Source: Humulus lupulus (taxonomy: Eukaryota; Streptophyta; Magnoliopsida; Rosales; Cannabaceae). From it: 64,000 nt of DNA. Positions 45,566 to 57,724 of the stretch are shown piece by piece; the stretch's first letter is position 1; every line of letters begins with the position of its first letter. The position numbers were made by a program, and so were the translations under genes. A model generated the notes under the pieces. It worked only from the letters and a program-made list of their open reading frames with translations. It was not told the DNA's origin and did no database searches. The stretch covers positions 86,955,868-87,019,867 of the forward strand of contig NC_084797.1 of NCBI RefSeq assembly GCF_963169125.1, written 5' to 3'.

Positions 45566-47565
45566 TTTTGGGAATGGATTGGCTAGTCAGATACATGGCT
45601 ACTATAGATTGCAGGAAGAAGATGGTGACTTTTGAGCCTGAGGGTAAGGACCCCATTGTTTTTGTGGGTGCTATGGATGGACCCCGCATTCCTATGATAT
45701 CGGCGTTGAGGGCTAGGGACCTATTACAAGGAGGTTGTACATGCTTTCTAGCTAGTGTGGTGGATACCACTAGGGTTACGCCAGTGGGGCTAGGAGAGAC
45801 TAGACTAGTATGCAAGTTCTTGGACGTGTTTCCTGAGGACTTACTAGGATCCGCCGCATAGGGAGATTCAGTTCGTCATTGAGTTGGCGCCAGGTACAGA
45901 GCCAGTGTCGAGGGCACAATATAGGATGGCTCTAGCAGAGCTTGAAGAGTTTAAGATACAGTTGTAATAGCTTCTAGACTTGGGATTTGTTAGACCTAGC
46001 TTCTGGCCATGGGGAGCTCCAATTTTATTTGTGAAGAAGAAGGATGGGACTCTCAGAATGTGTAAAGACTAAAAGGAGTAGAACAAGTTGACCATCAAGA
46101 AAAAGTATCCCTTACCAAGGATCGATGACCTGTTTGATCAGCTACAGGGAATGACGGTATTCTCGACGATTGATCTTTCATATTGTTATCACCAGCTGAG
46201 GATCAAGGACAAGGATATTTCGAAGATGGCCATCTGTATGAGGTATGGGCATTATGAATTCTTGGTCATGTCATTCGGTTTGACAAATGCCCCAGCAGCA
46301 TTTATGGATCTGATGAACATGGTGTTCAATAATTTCTTGGATCATTTTGTGATTGTCTTCATTCATGACATCTTAGTTTGCTCCAATTTAGAGGCAGAGC
46401 ATGAGCAGCATCTCTGATAGGTATTACACAGATTGAGAGAGCATCGGTTATATGCTAAGTTTAAGAAGTACGAGTTCTGGCGACCAAAAGTGACATTCCT
46501 TCGACACATTGTTAGCAGAGATGGGATTAAGGTAGATTCAGCCAAGGTAGAGGCAGTTAGGGATTGGCCGAGGCCAAGGGACGCCTCAGAGGTTAGGAGT
46601 TTCCTTGGATTAGCAGGATATTACAGGCGGTTCGTGGAAGGGTTCTCAAAGATTGCCACACCGTTGACTGAATCGACACGAAAGAATCTAAAGTTGACTA
46701 GGTTAGACAAGTGCGAGGGTAACTTCAAGGAACTGAAGCGACAATTGATTACTGCTCCTGTGTTGAGTCTTCCATCAGAGGGAGGAAAGTTTGTAGTATA
46801 CTATTACGCATCGAGACTGGGGTTGGAGTGCGTGTTGATGCAGAATGAGAAGGTTATTGCCTATATGTCGTGACAGCTAAGGATTATGACCTGCGGTACC
46901 CTACCCATGACTTGGAGTTAGCAGCGTTAGTGTTCGCACTGAAAGTATGGCGACATTATCTGTATGGGGAGAAGTGCAAGATATACACTGACCATAAGAG
47001 TTTGAAGTATTTCTATACTCAAAAGGACTTAAACACGATACAAAGATGTTGGCTGGAATTGGTGAAGGACTATGACTGTGATATCCTTTACCACCCAAGA
47101 AAAGCCAAAGTAGTGGCAGATGCGTTGAGCCAGAGAGGCATGAGACAGTTGTTTAGTTCTAAACAGATATCAAAGGAGTTATCAGAAGAGATGGCTAGAG
47201 CAAGGATAGAATTGGTTGTGGACCGGTTGGCCAATATTACATTACAATGTACCCTCCTAGAGAGGATAATAGAGGGACAGCTGGATGACGTGCAATTGTA
47301 GGAGGTTAGAGGGAATATCCTAGCTGGAGTGGCTAAGGATTATTCCATTTCAAATATAGGTCTACTACGGTACAAAGATCAGATTTGTGTTCCAATGGAT
47401 ATGGGTATTAGACGAGAGATACTTGATGAATCCCATACTACATCATACTCACTCCGTACAGGCACCCCGAAGATGTATAAGGTTCTATGGACTTTATATT
47501 GGTGGCCTGGGATGAAGAAGGACGTAGTTGAATACGTGGCCAAGTGTTTAACCTGTCAGCAGCTT
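45484..47565 (+). pseudogene. pol of element C (protease end to integrase zinc domain), inactivated
   Basis: It follows element E pol closely: [19 protein letters not shown] from about 45880, RNase H from about 46780, and the integrase zinc-binding region ending CLTCQQ at about 47560. Breaks: a frameshift near 45850, stops near 45966, 46070, 46078, 46415, 46872 and 47299, and others. The first Asp of the RT catalytic pair is His (FIHD), RT motif A has TIDLSY, and the second His of the integrase zinc motif is Arg (SLRTG). The integrase core, the C terminus and the 3' LTR are missing; unrelated sequence starts at about 47566. Confidence 0.88.
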
Positions 47566-47760
47566 AGGAAAAATGAAGGGGCAGGTGCTTGGAAGTGCCA
47601 GACTATTGATAGGAACTGGTTTGAGGACTTGGGACGTTGCCTAAGAAGATGGGGTGTCGCCGGACTGAAAGGAGAACCTTCGGATTTCGCCTGAGAAGAT
47701 GGGATAGCACCAGACACTGAGAAGAGCTGACGACTCTGATACCATCTAAATTTGTGAGGA
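47566..47760. other. unassigned junction sequence with a primer-site-like motif
   Basis: It contains two similar stretches (GCCTAAGAAGATGGGGT and GCCTGAGAAGATGGGAT, about 60 bp apart). It also has CTCTGATACCA (47734-47744), the reverse complement of a tRNA-Met primer site, followed by TCTAAATTTGTGAGG. This could be the leader of another minus-oriented LTR element whose LTR lies to the right. Not proven. Confidence 0.25.
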
Positions 47761-48330
47761 GAAAAAGTATTTCTTATTTATGGGTATTTTTACAATATAG
47801 AAACATGGTTTATAGACAGTATTTCATCTTAGACCTTCTTTAATACAAAATATATACAATATAGAGGAATTCCAATAGACTAGAAAATTGAAAAAATTAT
47901 GGGAAACGTTTGAGACTTGGTAATGTTTATTTCCTAGCTGTCAACAATATGTTATTAGATGCTAGGTAGTGACTAGATTATTGACCTTTTCTTTTTTGTT
48001 CTTCTTTTGTGTTATAAGATTGATCTAACTAAGCGTTATCACATACCTAGTTGTTTCATGTGTAGGTAAGTGCAAGGAAAAATTGGGAAAATGAGCTCTG
48101 GAGGCTCCTCGTAGGATGTACATGTGGCATGACCATGGGGAGAAATGTCATTTTGAGTTTAACACTCTTTTTGGTCACATCAAGACTTAAAATGTTGATT
48201 GTAAATATTTTAAGTGTGATCACATATTTCTTTTAAAAGTTTTTTTTTATATGGATTTCTGAGACATTACATTTATTGAAATTTTTTTATATTTTGCAAT
48301 GTTTTTGGTTGGTATTTTTGGGTCGTTACA
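47760..48330 (+). repeat. 3' portion of the 5' LTR of element F
   Basis: AT-rich sequence ending TTTTTGGGTCGTTACA, directly followed by a primer-site-like TGGTATCATAA. The GTCGTTACA end is like that of the chromoviral LTRs here. The left border could not be located. Confidence 0.5.
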
Positions 48331-48332
48331 AG

Positions 48333-48343
48333 TGGTATCATAA
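48333..48343 (+). promoter_or_regulatory. degenerate primer binding site of element F
   Basis: TGGTATCATAA differs from TGGTATCAGAG at two positions. A strong donor (CGTT/GTAAGTATT) follows at 48410, 77 nt downstream of the primer-site start, the same distance as in A (77 nt) and B (77 nt). Confidence 0.6.
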
Positions 48344-48487
48344 CTCGAGTTAAGCCAATTCTGTGGAAAAACCCACAAGTATATTTTTCAAGATAGACCA
48401 ACACTCGTTGTAAGTATTATCTTTAAATTTGTTTTAGTAGTTTATTTCTCTTTTACTCACCTAAATTGCTCTAAATTTAAGGTTGAG

Positions 48488-49032
48488 ATGGCAGAGCAAC
48501 CAGAAGTAATACACCCTATCATAGTCAACCCTCCAATAGATTATACCTTAGATTAGAGGATCACTATTTATGAGTCATTTCATAGGATTGGGTCGTATCA
48601 GTTTGTTAGAGTAGATCCTGATTCGTTTGACGTATGGGCTTGGACATACGACATAGATCATATCTTTGGTGTGGTCAATACTCGCCCTATGTTCCGGGTG
48701 AGATTGGCCAACACTCGTTTTCGAGGCAAAGTTTTCAATGGTTTCATGTCTAGAATATGGTACCATTCACCGTCTCATGGGTCGAGTTCCAAATTTCCAT
48801 TACATTCGCCTACGAACTTGTTAATGGTCGATTGAGGTGGTATTTGGACTATCCGAGGGATTTGGGAGCACACAAACCATGGTTAGCAGAGGAAGCAGTC
48901 CGGAGGGCAGCTCGAGAGAAGGCGCCAGCAGCAGCACGTTACGGGGAACTGATGGATTAGGATCCAAAGGTAGAGAACCCAAAGGAGGACACAGAGGAGG
49001 ACCTGGAGGAAGGCCCAGACGAGGAGACTTGA
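48488..49032 (+). pseudogene. pre-gag ORF of element F, broken
   Basis: ATG 48488 lies 155 nt after the start of the primer site, as for ORF1 of A (152) and B (151). The frame reads MAEQPEVIHP..., then VDPDSFDVWAWTYDIDH and NTRPMFRVRLANTRF. There is a stop at 48554, a frameshift at about 48760-48790 and a stop at 48958. The second half reads SITFAYELVNGRLRWYLDYP and ends in an acidic tail (EDTEEDLEEGPDEE). About 180 codons in all. No sequence match to ORF1 of A or B is evident beyond place, size and acidic end. It may be an unrelated or highly diverged pre-gag ORF. Confidence 0.5.
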
Positions 49033-49439
49033 CTCCTATATAGATAACATATACTAAGTATATAGTTAGACTTGTGTACTCTTGGATAGTAACCACAATA
49101 AGTGTATATTTTGGATTAGTGGTATATTGAGTTGAACAGGAGATACTGAACCCATATACTAGGGCTAAGTTTTGTAAACCCTTACGATAACTAAGCTCAA
49201 CCTAACCTATAACCTAGCATTCATTTTGTAATTCTCATAGGATGACCGAGCCTAAACTTAAAACTTGTATAATTTTGACAATATTATGCAGTAAAGTTGC
49301 TATTTTCTGTTCTAAATTATTGATTGTTGTGTTGTGTGTGATGTGTTTGGTTTACTTAATTAATATATTAACTAATTGTTTATTGTGAAACTCAACGGGA
49401 GCAAGACAGGAATAGACAGGTGGATGCTGAAGCACGCCA
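49033..49439 (+). other. element F leader and start of gag
   Basis: 49033-49380 is AT-rich leader with no gene. From about 49395 a frame reads REQDRNRQVDAEARQ and continues after the solo LTR as AVVPIAARPKPM (51293 onward). This shows that gag of F ran across the insertion site. Confidence 0.5.
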
Positions 49440-51287
49440 TGTTGGGAAAACTTATACATGATATTTATTTATTTTCATGTAGATCTAATATTAAAAAAGT
49501 TAATATGTGACAACATAGGACATGTTTCTAAAAATGAATTCAAAGAGAAATAATGATAAGAATACTTACATTATACGTAGCGGAATGAATGAGTCATTCC
49601 TTCAGTTTCTCTAGCCCTTGTATCCTTTCTGTCGCAGAGTATTACCAAGAAACTGAACGGATCTTCAATTTTCTTCACAGCCTTCCAAAGTATCCTTAGG
49701 ATCACCTAGAATAGAGTGGGAAATTTTCATAACATGAGATAGATACAAAGAGAAGAAGAGAAAAGAACAATAAGGCTTAGAAAATGACTTATGTTTAGAG
49801 AGAATCTAAAACCTATCCGAAAACCAATGTCTATGATCTTCTTTCAACTCTCACATAACATTCCTTTTATAGACTCAATTAGGTCATTTATTTAATTAAA
49901 AAATCATTAAAATAATAGCCAATAATCAGCCATAGGTCGAAATTATCATGGGCTTTAGGTTCATAAAATTTCTAATATGATTATAAGCCCGTTGGACTTA
50001 AAATCAAGGCATGTATTATTTTCTATTTATTTAATTAATTAAATCATTATTCAAATCATTTATCAAATTAATTATTTATAATTTGAACATTGATTTAAAA
50101 TTATTTATTAATTTAGATATCAATTTATCTTAATTAATAAATGTGCTCTAATTTCTCTTTTCTTCTCAAAATTACATAACTTTGTGAAACTATCATAAAA
50201 TTGAGTTGCTAAACTTTGATAATTCTAATTGATAATTAAATCAATTAATTGAGACTATCTAGATGATTTATCCAAGGTACAGTGGGGACCATGGACCTAT
50301 GAAATCAAACTCCAATAATTTATCATAAATCTAACAAATAAATTTACTAACTTATTAATTCCTCGTGATTCCACTAAAGACTCAGAATTGCATTATTGAA
50401 TTCATAGAATCCTCTATAAGCAATATAGATACGTTATTAATTATCCATTGTTACAACCATAATTGTCAATCAATCCTCTATAGATGGTCTACAATGAGTT
50501 CGGACTAAAATACTGTTTTACCCCTCATTGTATTTTATCCTTAAAACACTTAGTTCCTTGTAAATGATATTTCAGTAAACTAATATTAATTACTGAAATG
50601 AGATCTATGTCATTTAGAACCTTTAACCAAACTAAAATGAAACCATCGTTTCACTTCTTCATCAGAAGCTATATATGTTCATATCTATGATTAGCACTTT
50701 CACTCAATTATACTACTGAGTTCCCAAGATGTAAGTATGGGCTAGTCCGTCGGGTAAGCTGATAACGAACAAGTCAAAGAACTCAAATAATACAATCAGT
50801 TAAAATACTAACCACTAAGAATTGAGATTGAATTGACTTATGGTCAACTATATGATATGACTAGAACAGATAATAATGGTATGTTTACTTATCCTATCTA
50901 CTGTCAATATTGGTCTAGTCTGATGTAACAATTACATCTGATCTAATCTACTTTGCTAATGTTCTGGAAAGAACATAACACTGTGATGTGTAAGTAGAAC
51001 TTATCATAGATTGGCAAGTCGGTGTAAATCATGTGCACTAACTAATCTTAGGACTAACTTATTTTGATCATATAATCATATTTATATTCCACTATGATTA
51101 GGTCACTATAAATATGATTAGCTATATGCTCGAGATTTTATAGAAGTTTCTATTAAACAAATAATAATGAAAATAAAACATGTGAGCAAAGTGATTGACC
51201 AAGTAAAAAAATAATTTCGATTCTTTTATTTATAATAAATGAGATTACAAAGAAATTTGGTTTTAATTAGGGCATAAAACCCCAACA
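49440..51287. mobile_element. solo LTR of family G in element F gag
   Basis: 1848 bp, TGTTGGG...CCCAACA, flanked by CGCCA on both sides (49435-49439 and 51288-51292). By comparison with 54582-56428, which has an adjoining primer site, the orientation is minus. The host reading frame joins cleanly across it. Confidence 0.88.
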
Positions 51288-51292
51288 CGCCA

Positions 51293-52491
51293 AGCAGTAG
51301 TACCAATAGCAGCTCGACCAAAACCTATGTAAAAGAGATTCTATAAGTAGAACCCAATGATCTTTGCAAGAGCTATTGATCCTATGGTGGACGAGGAATG
51401 GATTAGCATACTGGAATGAATCTTCTACTTCATCTAAATCTATGAACGAGAGAATTTTTTATGCGCTATATATATGTTGAGGAAGGAGGCCTGCATCTGG
51501 TGGAACATAGAAAGAAAAATCACAATGTAGTTGAGAAGGAGTGGTATGAGATTTTGGTTCTATTTAACTCCAAGTAGTATAGTCGGACTGTGGTAAACCA
51601 CAAGGTTGTTGAATTCTCCAACATGAAACAAGGAATGATGAATGTGAAAGAGTATGTTAGTAAGTATAACCAGATGTCAAGATTCATGCTAGATTTGATC
51701 AGTATCGAGACAAGCAAAATTCAAAGATTCATGAAGGGCTTAAGGGGGGACATTGTACAATTTGTGGATACTAAGAGAACGGGCCTGGAAACCAACACGG
51801 AAGTAGTAGAGAGAGGTATCTTCCAGGATTCATGGATAGTATACGAAAGAAAGGAACCCTAGAAAATCGAGGAGATGAGGTATAGTCCCAACAACAAGGG
51901 ACAGTTTCAGGCCAACAAAATTTTACTAAGGGGAAAGTTAACTCCCGTGTTTAACCAAAATTCTAGAAGATCAAACACTCAAGGTTGCCAAAGATTTAAC
52001 AATGGTGGAAGTAACAAGAGGAAGGCAGGACCTCCCAGTCGGGGGTCAAATTTTAATAAAGAACCTAGGTGTCTCATTAAAAACTAGCATGTCTGTACTA
52101 AATACAATCGAAGCCATTCGGGCGATTACAAATCTAAAGCTTGTTAAACATGTTGTGGCTACAGATACATTGCTCAGGAATGTACAAGTTCAGGACCTAA
52201 TGAATGGGTTGTTGAATGAGTACCTGGATAACTTCTTTATCATATTTATTGACATCGTCCTTATATATTCGAGGAGCAAGGAGGAGCATGCAACATACTT
52301 GGAACTTGTACTGCAACAACTACAAGAAAAGAAGTTGGAAGTGAAGTTCTTGAAGTGTGAATTTTGGCTGGAAAAAGTAAGTTTTCTTGGACACGTGTTG
52401 TGAGGGGACGAAATTTTAGTAATCGCGCCATGATTGAAGTTGTGAATTAGTGGAAACCTTCGAAAAATGACCACGATGTCTGGAGTTTCTA
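51293..52491 (+). pseudogene. gag-RT fragment of element F, copy 1
   Basis: Gag capsid-type region (AIDPMVDEEWISIL, HKVVEFSNMKQGMMNVKEYV, RFMKGLRGDIVQFVD), degenerate zinc motifs (52060-52170), then a direct jump into RT (LLNEYLDNFFIIFID...KCEFWLEKVSFLGHVL, read in parts). Protease and the front of RT are deleted between about 52180 and 52195. The RT catalytic pair FIDD is FIDI. Many stops are present. Copy 2 at 56434 has the same deletion, so the deletion is older than the duplication. Homology to copy 2 ends at about 52491. Confidence 0.85.
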
Positions 52492-54581
52492 GAGATAGAC
52501 CCACGATTTCGATAATCAATAGATTTAATTTTAGTAGCCACCGTAGGGGTGAGTCTAGTAGAATCTGACCTATAATTATGTGTCTTTTCGAAATATAACC
52601 TTGTCAAAATAACTAATAAACACATTCCATAGGGGACGAATCAAAGTGTCTCAAGGCCCCACTATGATATTGACGTTGTTAAACCAACGGTGGAGATCGA
52701 ATATAATTCTTAAAATAACCTCATTATAAAATAAAAAATACTATGTTTATTATTTATTTTTAGAAAATTATTGACTATGGTTCTCCAAGAAATTGAGAAA
52801 ATTAAATTTTTAAAACCAAAGTCCTATAATTTCCTATTAATTCGAAAGTGTCACATTGAAACAAATGCAATTAATTTAGAATTAATTTGTTTCTATTCAA
52901 TATTTAGGTTTACTAATATAATGAACCTATACAATTAACTCCAACTCAGGTAAATGGGCCTTAACAATTGGGCTTGTATGGAGGAGGGTTGGGTTCAGTA
53001 TGTCGTTCCCACTACTAAGGCCCCCAAACTTCCATACAAGGTCCAAAAGACAGGAACTAAACCTTCATTTTATTAATTGTTATTAATTGGTTAGGCACAC
53101 TATAGACATGCAAAGTAAATAGGCCTTCACAAGTGGAATCACATACAAGAGAGGAATTTAAAATTTACATTTTCTAATGGGCCCAAATAAAACCTATCAT
53201 TTTTTGAATATTTTATATGGCAAAAAATCCATATATCTAGCAAACATATGGGTCACTATATGCATCTAAGCCCAATTGCAAAAATACCACATATAGTGCA
53301 AACAGACATGTTATAATTGGATGGGCCTAATCACGTTACTATATGAGCAATTCTATGAATTTATGCAAAAATACCACAATTTATTTCATTTGCAAAAAGA
53401 CGAAGATTAATTTTCTACAATTTATCAAATATTCGAATTAATTAAATTTTTACAAAAAATAAGTCAATTTAAGTTAAAATTAATCAACAATTGACAATTG
53501 TTAATTTAAATTTCATTTATCAACAATTAACCAAAGTTAATTTAAATCCCATTTATTAAAAAATATTTTATTAATTGGTTGAAAAAATGATATTTTTCAA
53601 AATTTAATCAATTTTAAACTTTAAAATCAATATCTTAACTAGTTTTCAAAAAATATCTTGTGTTGCTAGAACAATAAGCAAATATTTTAACCATTTAAAA
53701 AAATATATAAAATATTAATTGTTATAACAACCCTAAAATATCTCAAAAGAGTTAACCAAATTCAAATATCCATGAAAATATATAACTAACAAATTTCAAA
53801 ATATTTAAATATTAAAAACTATAGAATAAAAAGATATTTATATTTTCAAATAAAGATTTAATAGAAATAAAAAGTATTTAAAAGAGAATATCTTAAATAT
53901 ATGATGTCTTAATTCTAATATTTTAATATATTAAAATATTTAAAATTAAGTTGTTAGTCTATTTTTAAATTTTAATTTGAATCTTTGTAAAAATATATAA
54001 TTATTTAAATCTCAACCCAAAAAAATATCTTATTTTAAAAATTATTTTTAAATGATAAAACAAATCTCATATTCTTTGCTTTGATTATAAATAATCAATT
54101 TTCACATTTTAATTTCTTAAATTTAAAAAAATAAAAAAGAAATTTATGACGTGTCGGGTACTGTTCACGGTGCCTGGTGTGCATGCAGGTGCGCGCGTGT
54201 GGGTTTGCATTGGCTGCCGAGGGACGAGCGCAAGGAATGCTAGGTGACACACATAGGTGCACGCGCTGGTGTGCGCGGGTGCGTGCAGACAATGGCAGCC
54301 AGGCCAAAAAAATTATGGATAATTTTTTGTGCAATTTTTCAAACCAAAACCATTTTCTAATTAATTTTTAACATGTTTTACACAAAATAAAGACTATATA
54401 AAAATTAATGACATAGAAAACACAACAAAATAACCTAAAAATTGCTAATAATCACATAAAATCAATATACTTCATAAAAAACATGAAAATCCATCTAATT
54501 ATTCCAACACATCAAATAATCTAATTTTTTTTAACATGCTCATGCATGAAAATAAAGATTACCAAAGGCTCTGAGGCCAAT
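52492..54581 (-). mobile_element. internal leader part of a family G element
   Basis: In minus orientation this runs from the primer site at 54566-54580 (TTGGCCTCAGAGCC, 10 of 12 matches to the tRNA-Met site) through about 1.5 kb of very AT-rich leader to the conserved hairpin (52973-53040) and then about 480 bp to the breakpoint with copy 1. No gag or pol is recognised, so superfamily is open. A GC-rich island with (GTGCGCGC)-like sequence lies at 54150-54310; the short frames in it look fortuitous. Confidence 0.6.
52973..53040 (-). promoter_or_regulatory. conserved RNA hairpin in the family G leader
   Basis: Arms CTTGTATGGA and TCCATACAAG pair perfectly over 10 bp around a 48-nt core (AGTTTGGGGGCC...ACCCAACCCTCC on the minus strand). 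About 42 of 48 core positions agree with the core of elements A and B, whereas six of the ten arm pairs differ from A by double, compensating changes. Confidence 0.75.
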
Positions 54582-56428
54582 TGTTGGGAAAACTTATATA
54601 GGATCTATATTTATTTTCATGTATAACTAATATTAAACAAGTTAATATGAGAGAACCTAGAACGTGTTTCTAAAATTGAATTCAAAAAGAAATTATGATA
54701 AGAATACTTACATTATACGCAGCGGAATGAATGAGTCCTTCCTTCAGTTTCTCTAACCCTTGTATTCATTCTGTCGCAGAGTATTACCAAGAAACTGAAC
54801 CGATCTTCAATTTTCTTCATAATCTTCCAAAGTATCCTTAGGATCACCTAGAATAGAGTTGGAAATTCTCAACACATGAGATAGATACAAAGAGAAGAAG
54901 AGAAAATAACAATAAGGCTTAGAAAATGACTTATGTTTAGAGAGAATCTAAAACCTATTCGAAAACCAGTGTCTGTGATCTTCTTTCAACTCTCACTTAA
55001 CATTCCTTTTATAGACTCAATTAGGTCATTTATTTAATTAAAAAATCATTAAAATAATAGCCAATAATCAGCCCTAGGATGAAATTATCATGGGCTTTAG
55101 GCTCATGAAATTTCCAATTTGAATATAAGCCCGTTGGACTTAAAATCAAGGCATGTATTATTTTCTACTGATTTAATTATTTAAAAATTATTCAAATCCT
55201 TTATCAAATTAATTATTTATAATTTGAACCTTGATTAATATTTATTTATTAATTTAGATACCAATTTATATTAATTAATAAATCTGCCCTAATTACCCTT
55301 TCCTTCTCAAAATTACATAACTATTTGAAACTATCCAAAATTTACCTGGTCAACTTTAATAATTCTAATTGATAATGAAATCAATTAATTGAGACTATCT
55401 AGATGATTTTATCCAAGGTATAGTGGAGACCCTGGGCCGATGAAATCAAGCTCCAATAAGTTATCATAAATCTAACAAATAAATTTACTAACTTATTAAT
55501 TCCTCATGACTACAATTAAGACTCGGGAATGTACTATTGAATTCATAGAACACTCTATAAGCAATATAGATACGTTATTAATTATCCATTGTTACAACCA
55601 TAATTATCACTCAATCCTCTATAGATGGTCAACAATGTGTTGGGACTAAAATACTGTTTTACCCCTCATTGTATTTTATCCTTAAAACACTTAGTTCCTT
55701 GTAAATGATATTTCCGTAAACTAATATTAATTAGTGAAATGTGATCTATGTCATTTAGCACCTTCAATCAAATTAAAATGAAACCATCATTTCACTTCTT
55801 CATCAGCAGCTATAGTTGTTCATATCTATGACTAACACTCCCACTCAATTATACTACGGAGTTCCCAAGATGTAAGTATGGGCTAGTCCGTCCGGTAAGC
55901 TGATAACGAACAAGTCAAAGAACTCAAATAATACAACCAGTTATAATACTAACCACTAAGATTTGAGATTGAATTGACTTATCATCAACTATATGATATA
56001 ACTAGAAGAGATAATAATGGTATGTTTACTTATCCTATCTACTGTCAATATCGGTCTAGTCGGATGTAACAAATACATCCGATCTTATCTATTTTGCTAA
56101 TGTTCTGGAAAGAACATAACACTGTGATGTGTAAGTAGAACTTATCATAGATTGGCAAGTTGGTGTAAATCATGTGCACTAACTAATCTTAGGACTAACT
56201 TATTTTGATCATATAATCATATTTATATTCCACTGTGATTATGTCACTATAAATATGATTAGCTATATGCTCGAGATTTTGTAGAAGTTTATATTAAACA
56301 AATATTAATGAAAATAAATCATGTGAGCAAAGGGATTGACCTAGTCAAAATATGATTTCTATTCTTTAATTGATAATAAATGATATTACAAAGAAATTGG
56401 GTTTTAATTAGGGCATAAATATCCAGCA
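54582..56428 (-). repeat. LTR of family G, second copy (5' LTR in minus orientation)
   Basis: 1847 bp, TGTTGGG...TCCAGCA, about 90% or more identical to 49440-51287 by eye. The primer site adjoins its left edge. CGCCA and the same gag sequence follow its right edge, as for copy 1. LTR plus gag-RT is therefore a duplicated block. Confidence 0.88.
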
Positions 56429-56433
56429 CGCCA

Positions 56434-57724
56434 AGAAGTAGTACCAAGAGCAGCTCGACCAAAACCTATCTCAATGAGATTTTGTAAGTAGAACCCAATG
56501 ATCTTTGAGGGAGCTATTGATCCTATGGTGGACGAGGAATGGATTAGCATACTAGACCGAATCTTCTGCTTCATCGAAATCTATGAACGAGAGAAGGTGG
56601 TATGCACTGTATATATGTTGAGGAAGGAGGCCCGCATCTGGTTGAACGCAGCAAAGAAAAATCACAATGTAGCTGAGAAGGAGTGGTAAGAGATTTTGGT
56701 TCTATTTAACTCCAAGTATTACAATCGGACTGTGATAGACCACAAGGTTGTTGAATTCTCCAACATTAAACCAGGAATGATGAATGTGAAAGAGTATGTA
56801 AGTAAGTATAACCAGTTGTCAAGATTCGTGCTAGATTTGATCTGCATCAAGGCAAGCGAAATTCAAAGATTCATGATGGGCTTAAGGGAAGACATTGTAC
56901 AATTTGTGGATACTAGGAGAACGGGCCTAGAAACCTATGCAGAAGTAGTAGAGCGAGGTATCTTCTAGGGTTTATGGATAGTATAAAAAAGAAAGGAACC
57001 CTAGAAAATCGAGGAGATGAGGTATAGTCCCAACAACAAGGGACAGTTTCAAGCCAGGAAAAATTGACTAAGGGGAAAGTTAACTCATGAGTTTAACCAA
57101 AATTCTAGAAGATCAAACACTCAAGTTTGCCAAAGATTTAACAATGGTGGAAGTAAGAAGAGGAAGGCAGGACCTCCCAGTCGGGGGTCAAATTTTAATA
57201 GAGAACCTAGGAGTCACATTAAAAATTGGCAAGTATGTACTAAATACAATCGAAGAGGCGATTGCAACTCCAAAGCCTGTTAAACGTGTTGTGGCTATGT
57301 ATACTTTGCCCAGGAATGTACAAGTTATGGACCAAATGAATGGGTTGTTGAATGAGTACCTGGATATTTTCTTTATCATATTTATTGACATCATCGTTAT
57401 ATATTTGAGGATCAAGGAGGAGCATGCAACATACTTGGAACTTGTACTGCAACAGCTACAAGAAAAGAAGTTGGACGCGATGTTCTTGAAGTGTGAATTT
57501 TGGCTGGAAAAAGTAAGTTTCCTTGGGCATGTGTTGTGAGGGGATGGAATTTTAGTAATCATGCCATGATTAAAGCTGTAAATTAGTGGAAACATTTGAA
57601 TAATGACCACGAAGTTTGGATTTTCTAGGGCTAGCAGGTTCAGGGTTGGTTATGCCAAATGGTGGTGCGCTGGACTTTGAGAAAAATGTTAAGCTCTAAA
57701 TGGGCTGCAATTCTGGAGTACTGA
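56434..57724 (+). pseudogene. gag-RT fragment of element F, copy 2
   Basis: A diverged copy of 51293-52491 with the same gag-to-RT deletion (near 57325) and FIDI in RT. It is less damaged in gag (frames from about 56498 to 56968). Unlike copy 1 it continues past the shared end into FLGLAG-like sequence (about 57625-57645), the normal continuation of RT, and stops at the LTR of element E at 57725. Confidence 0.85.

Noticed and set aside
49120..49160. Possible decayed hairpin in the F leader (TACTGAACCCA at 49144-49154)
   Set aside because: Only this 11-mer and a nearby ATTGAG match; no second arm or G-rich core, so chance cannot be excluded.
54095..54371. ORFs in the GC-rich island (MHKKLSIIF..., MCMQVRACG...)
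   Set aside because: Both strands are open because of the GTGCGCGC-like composition; no homology recognised.
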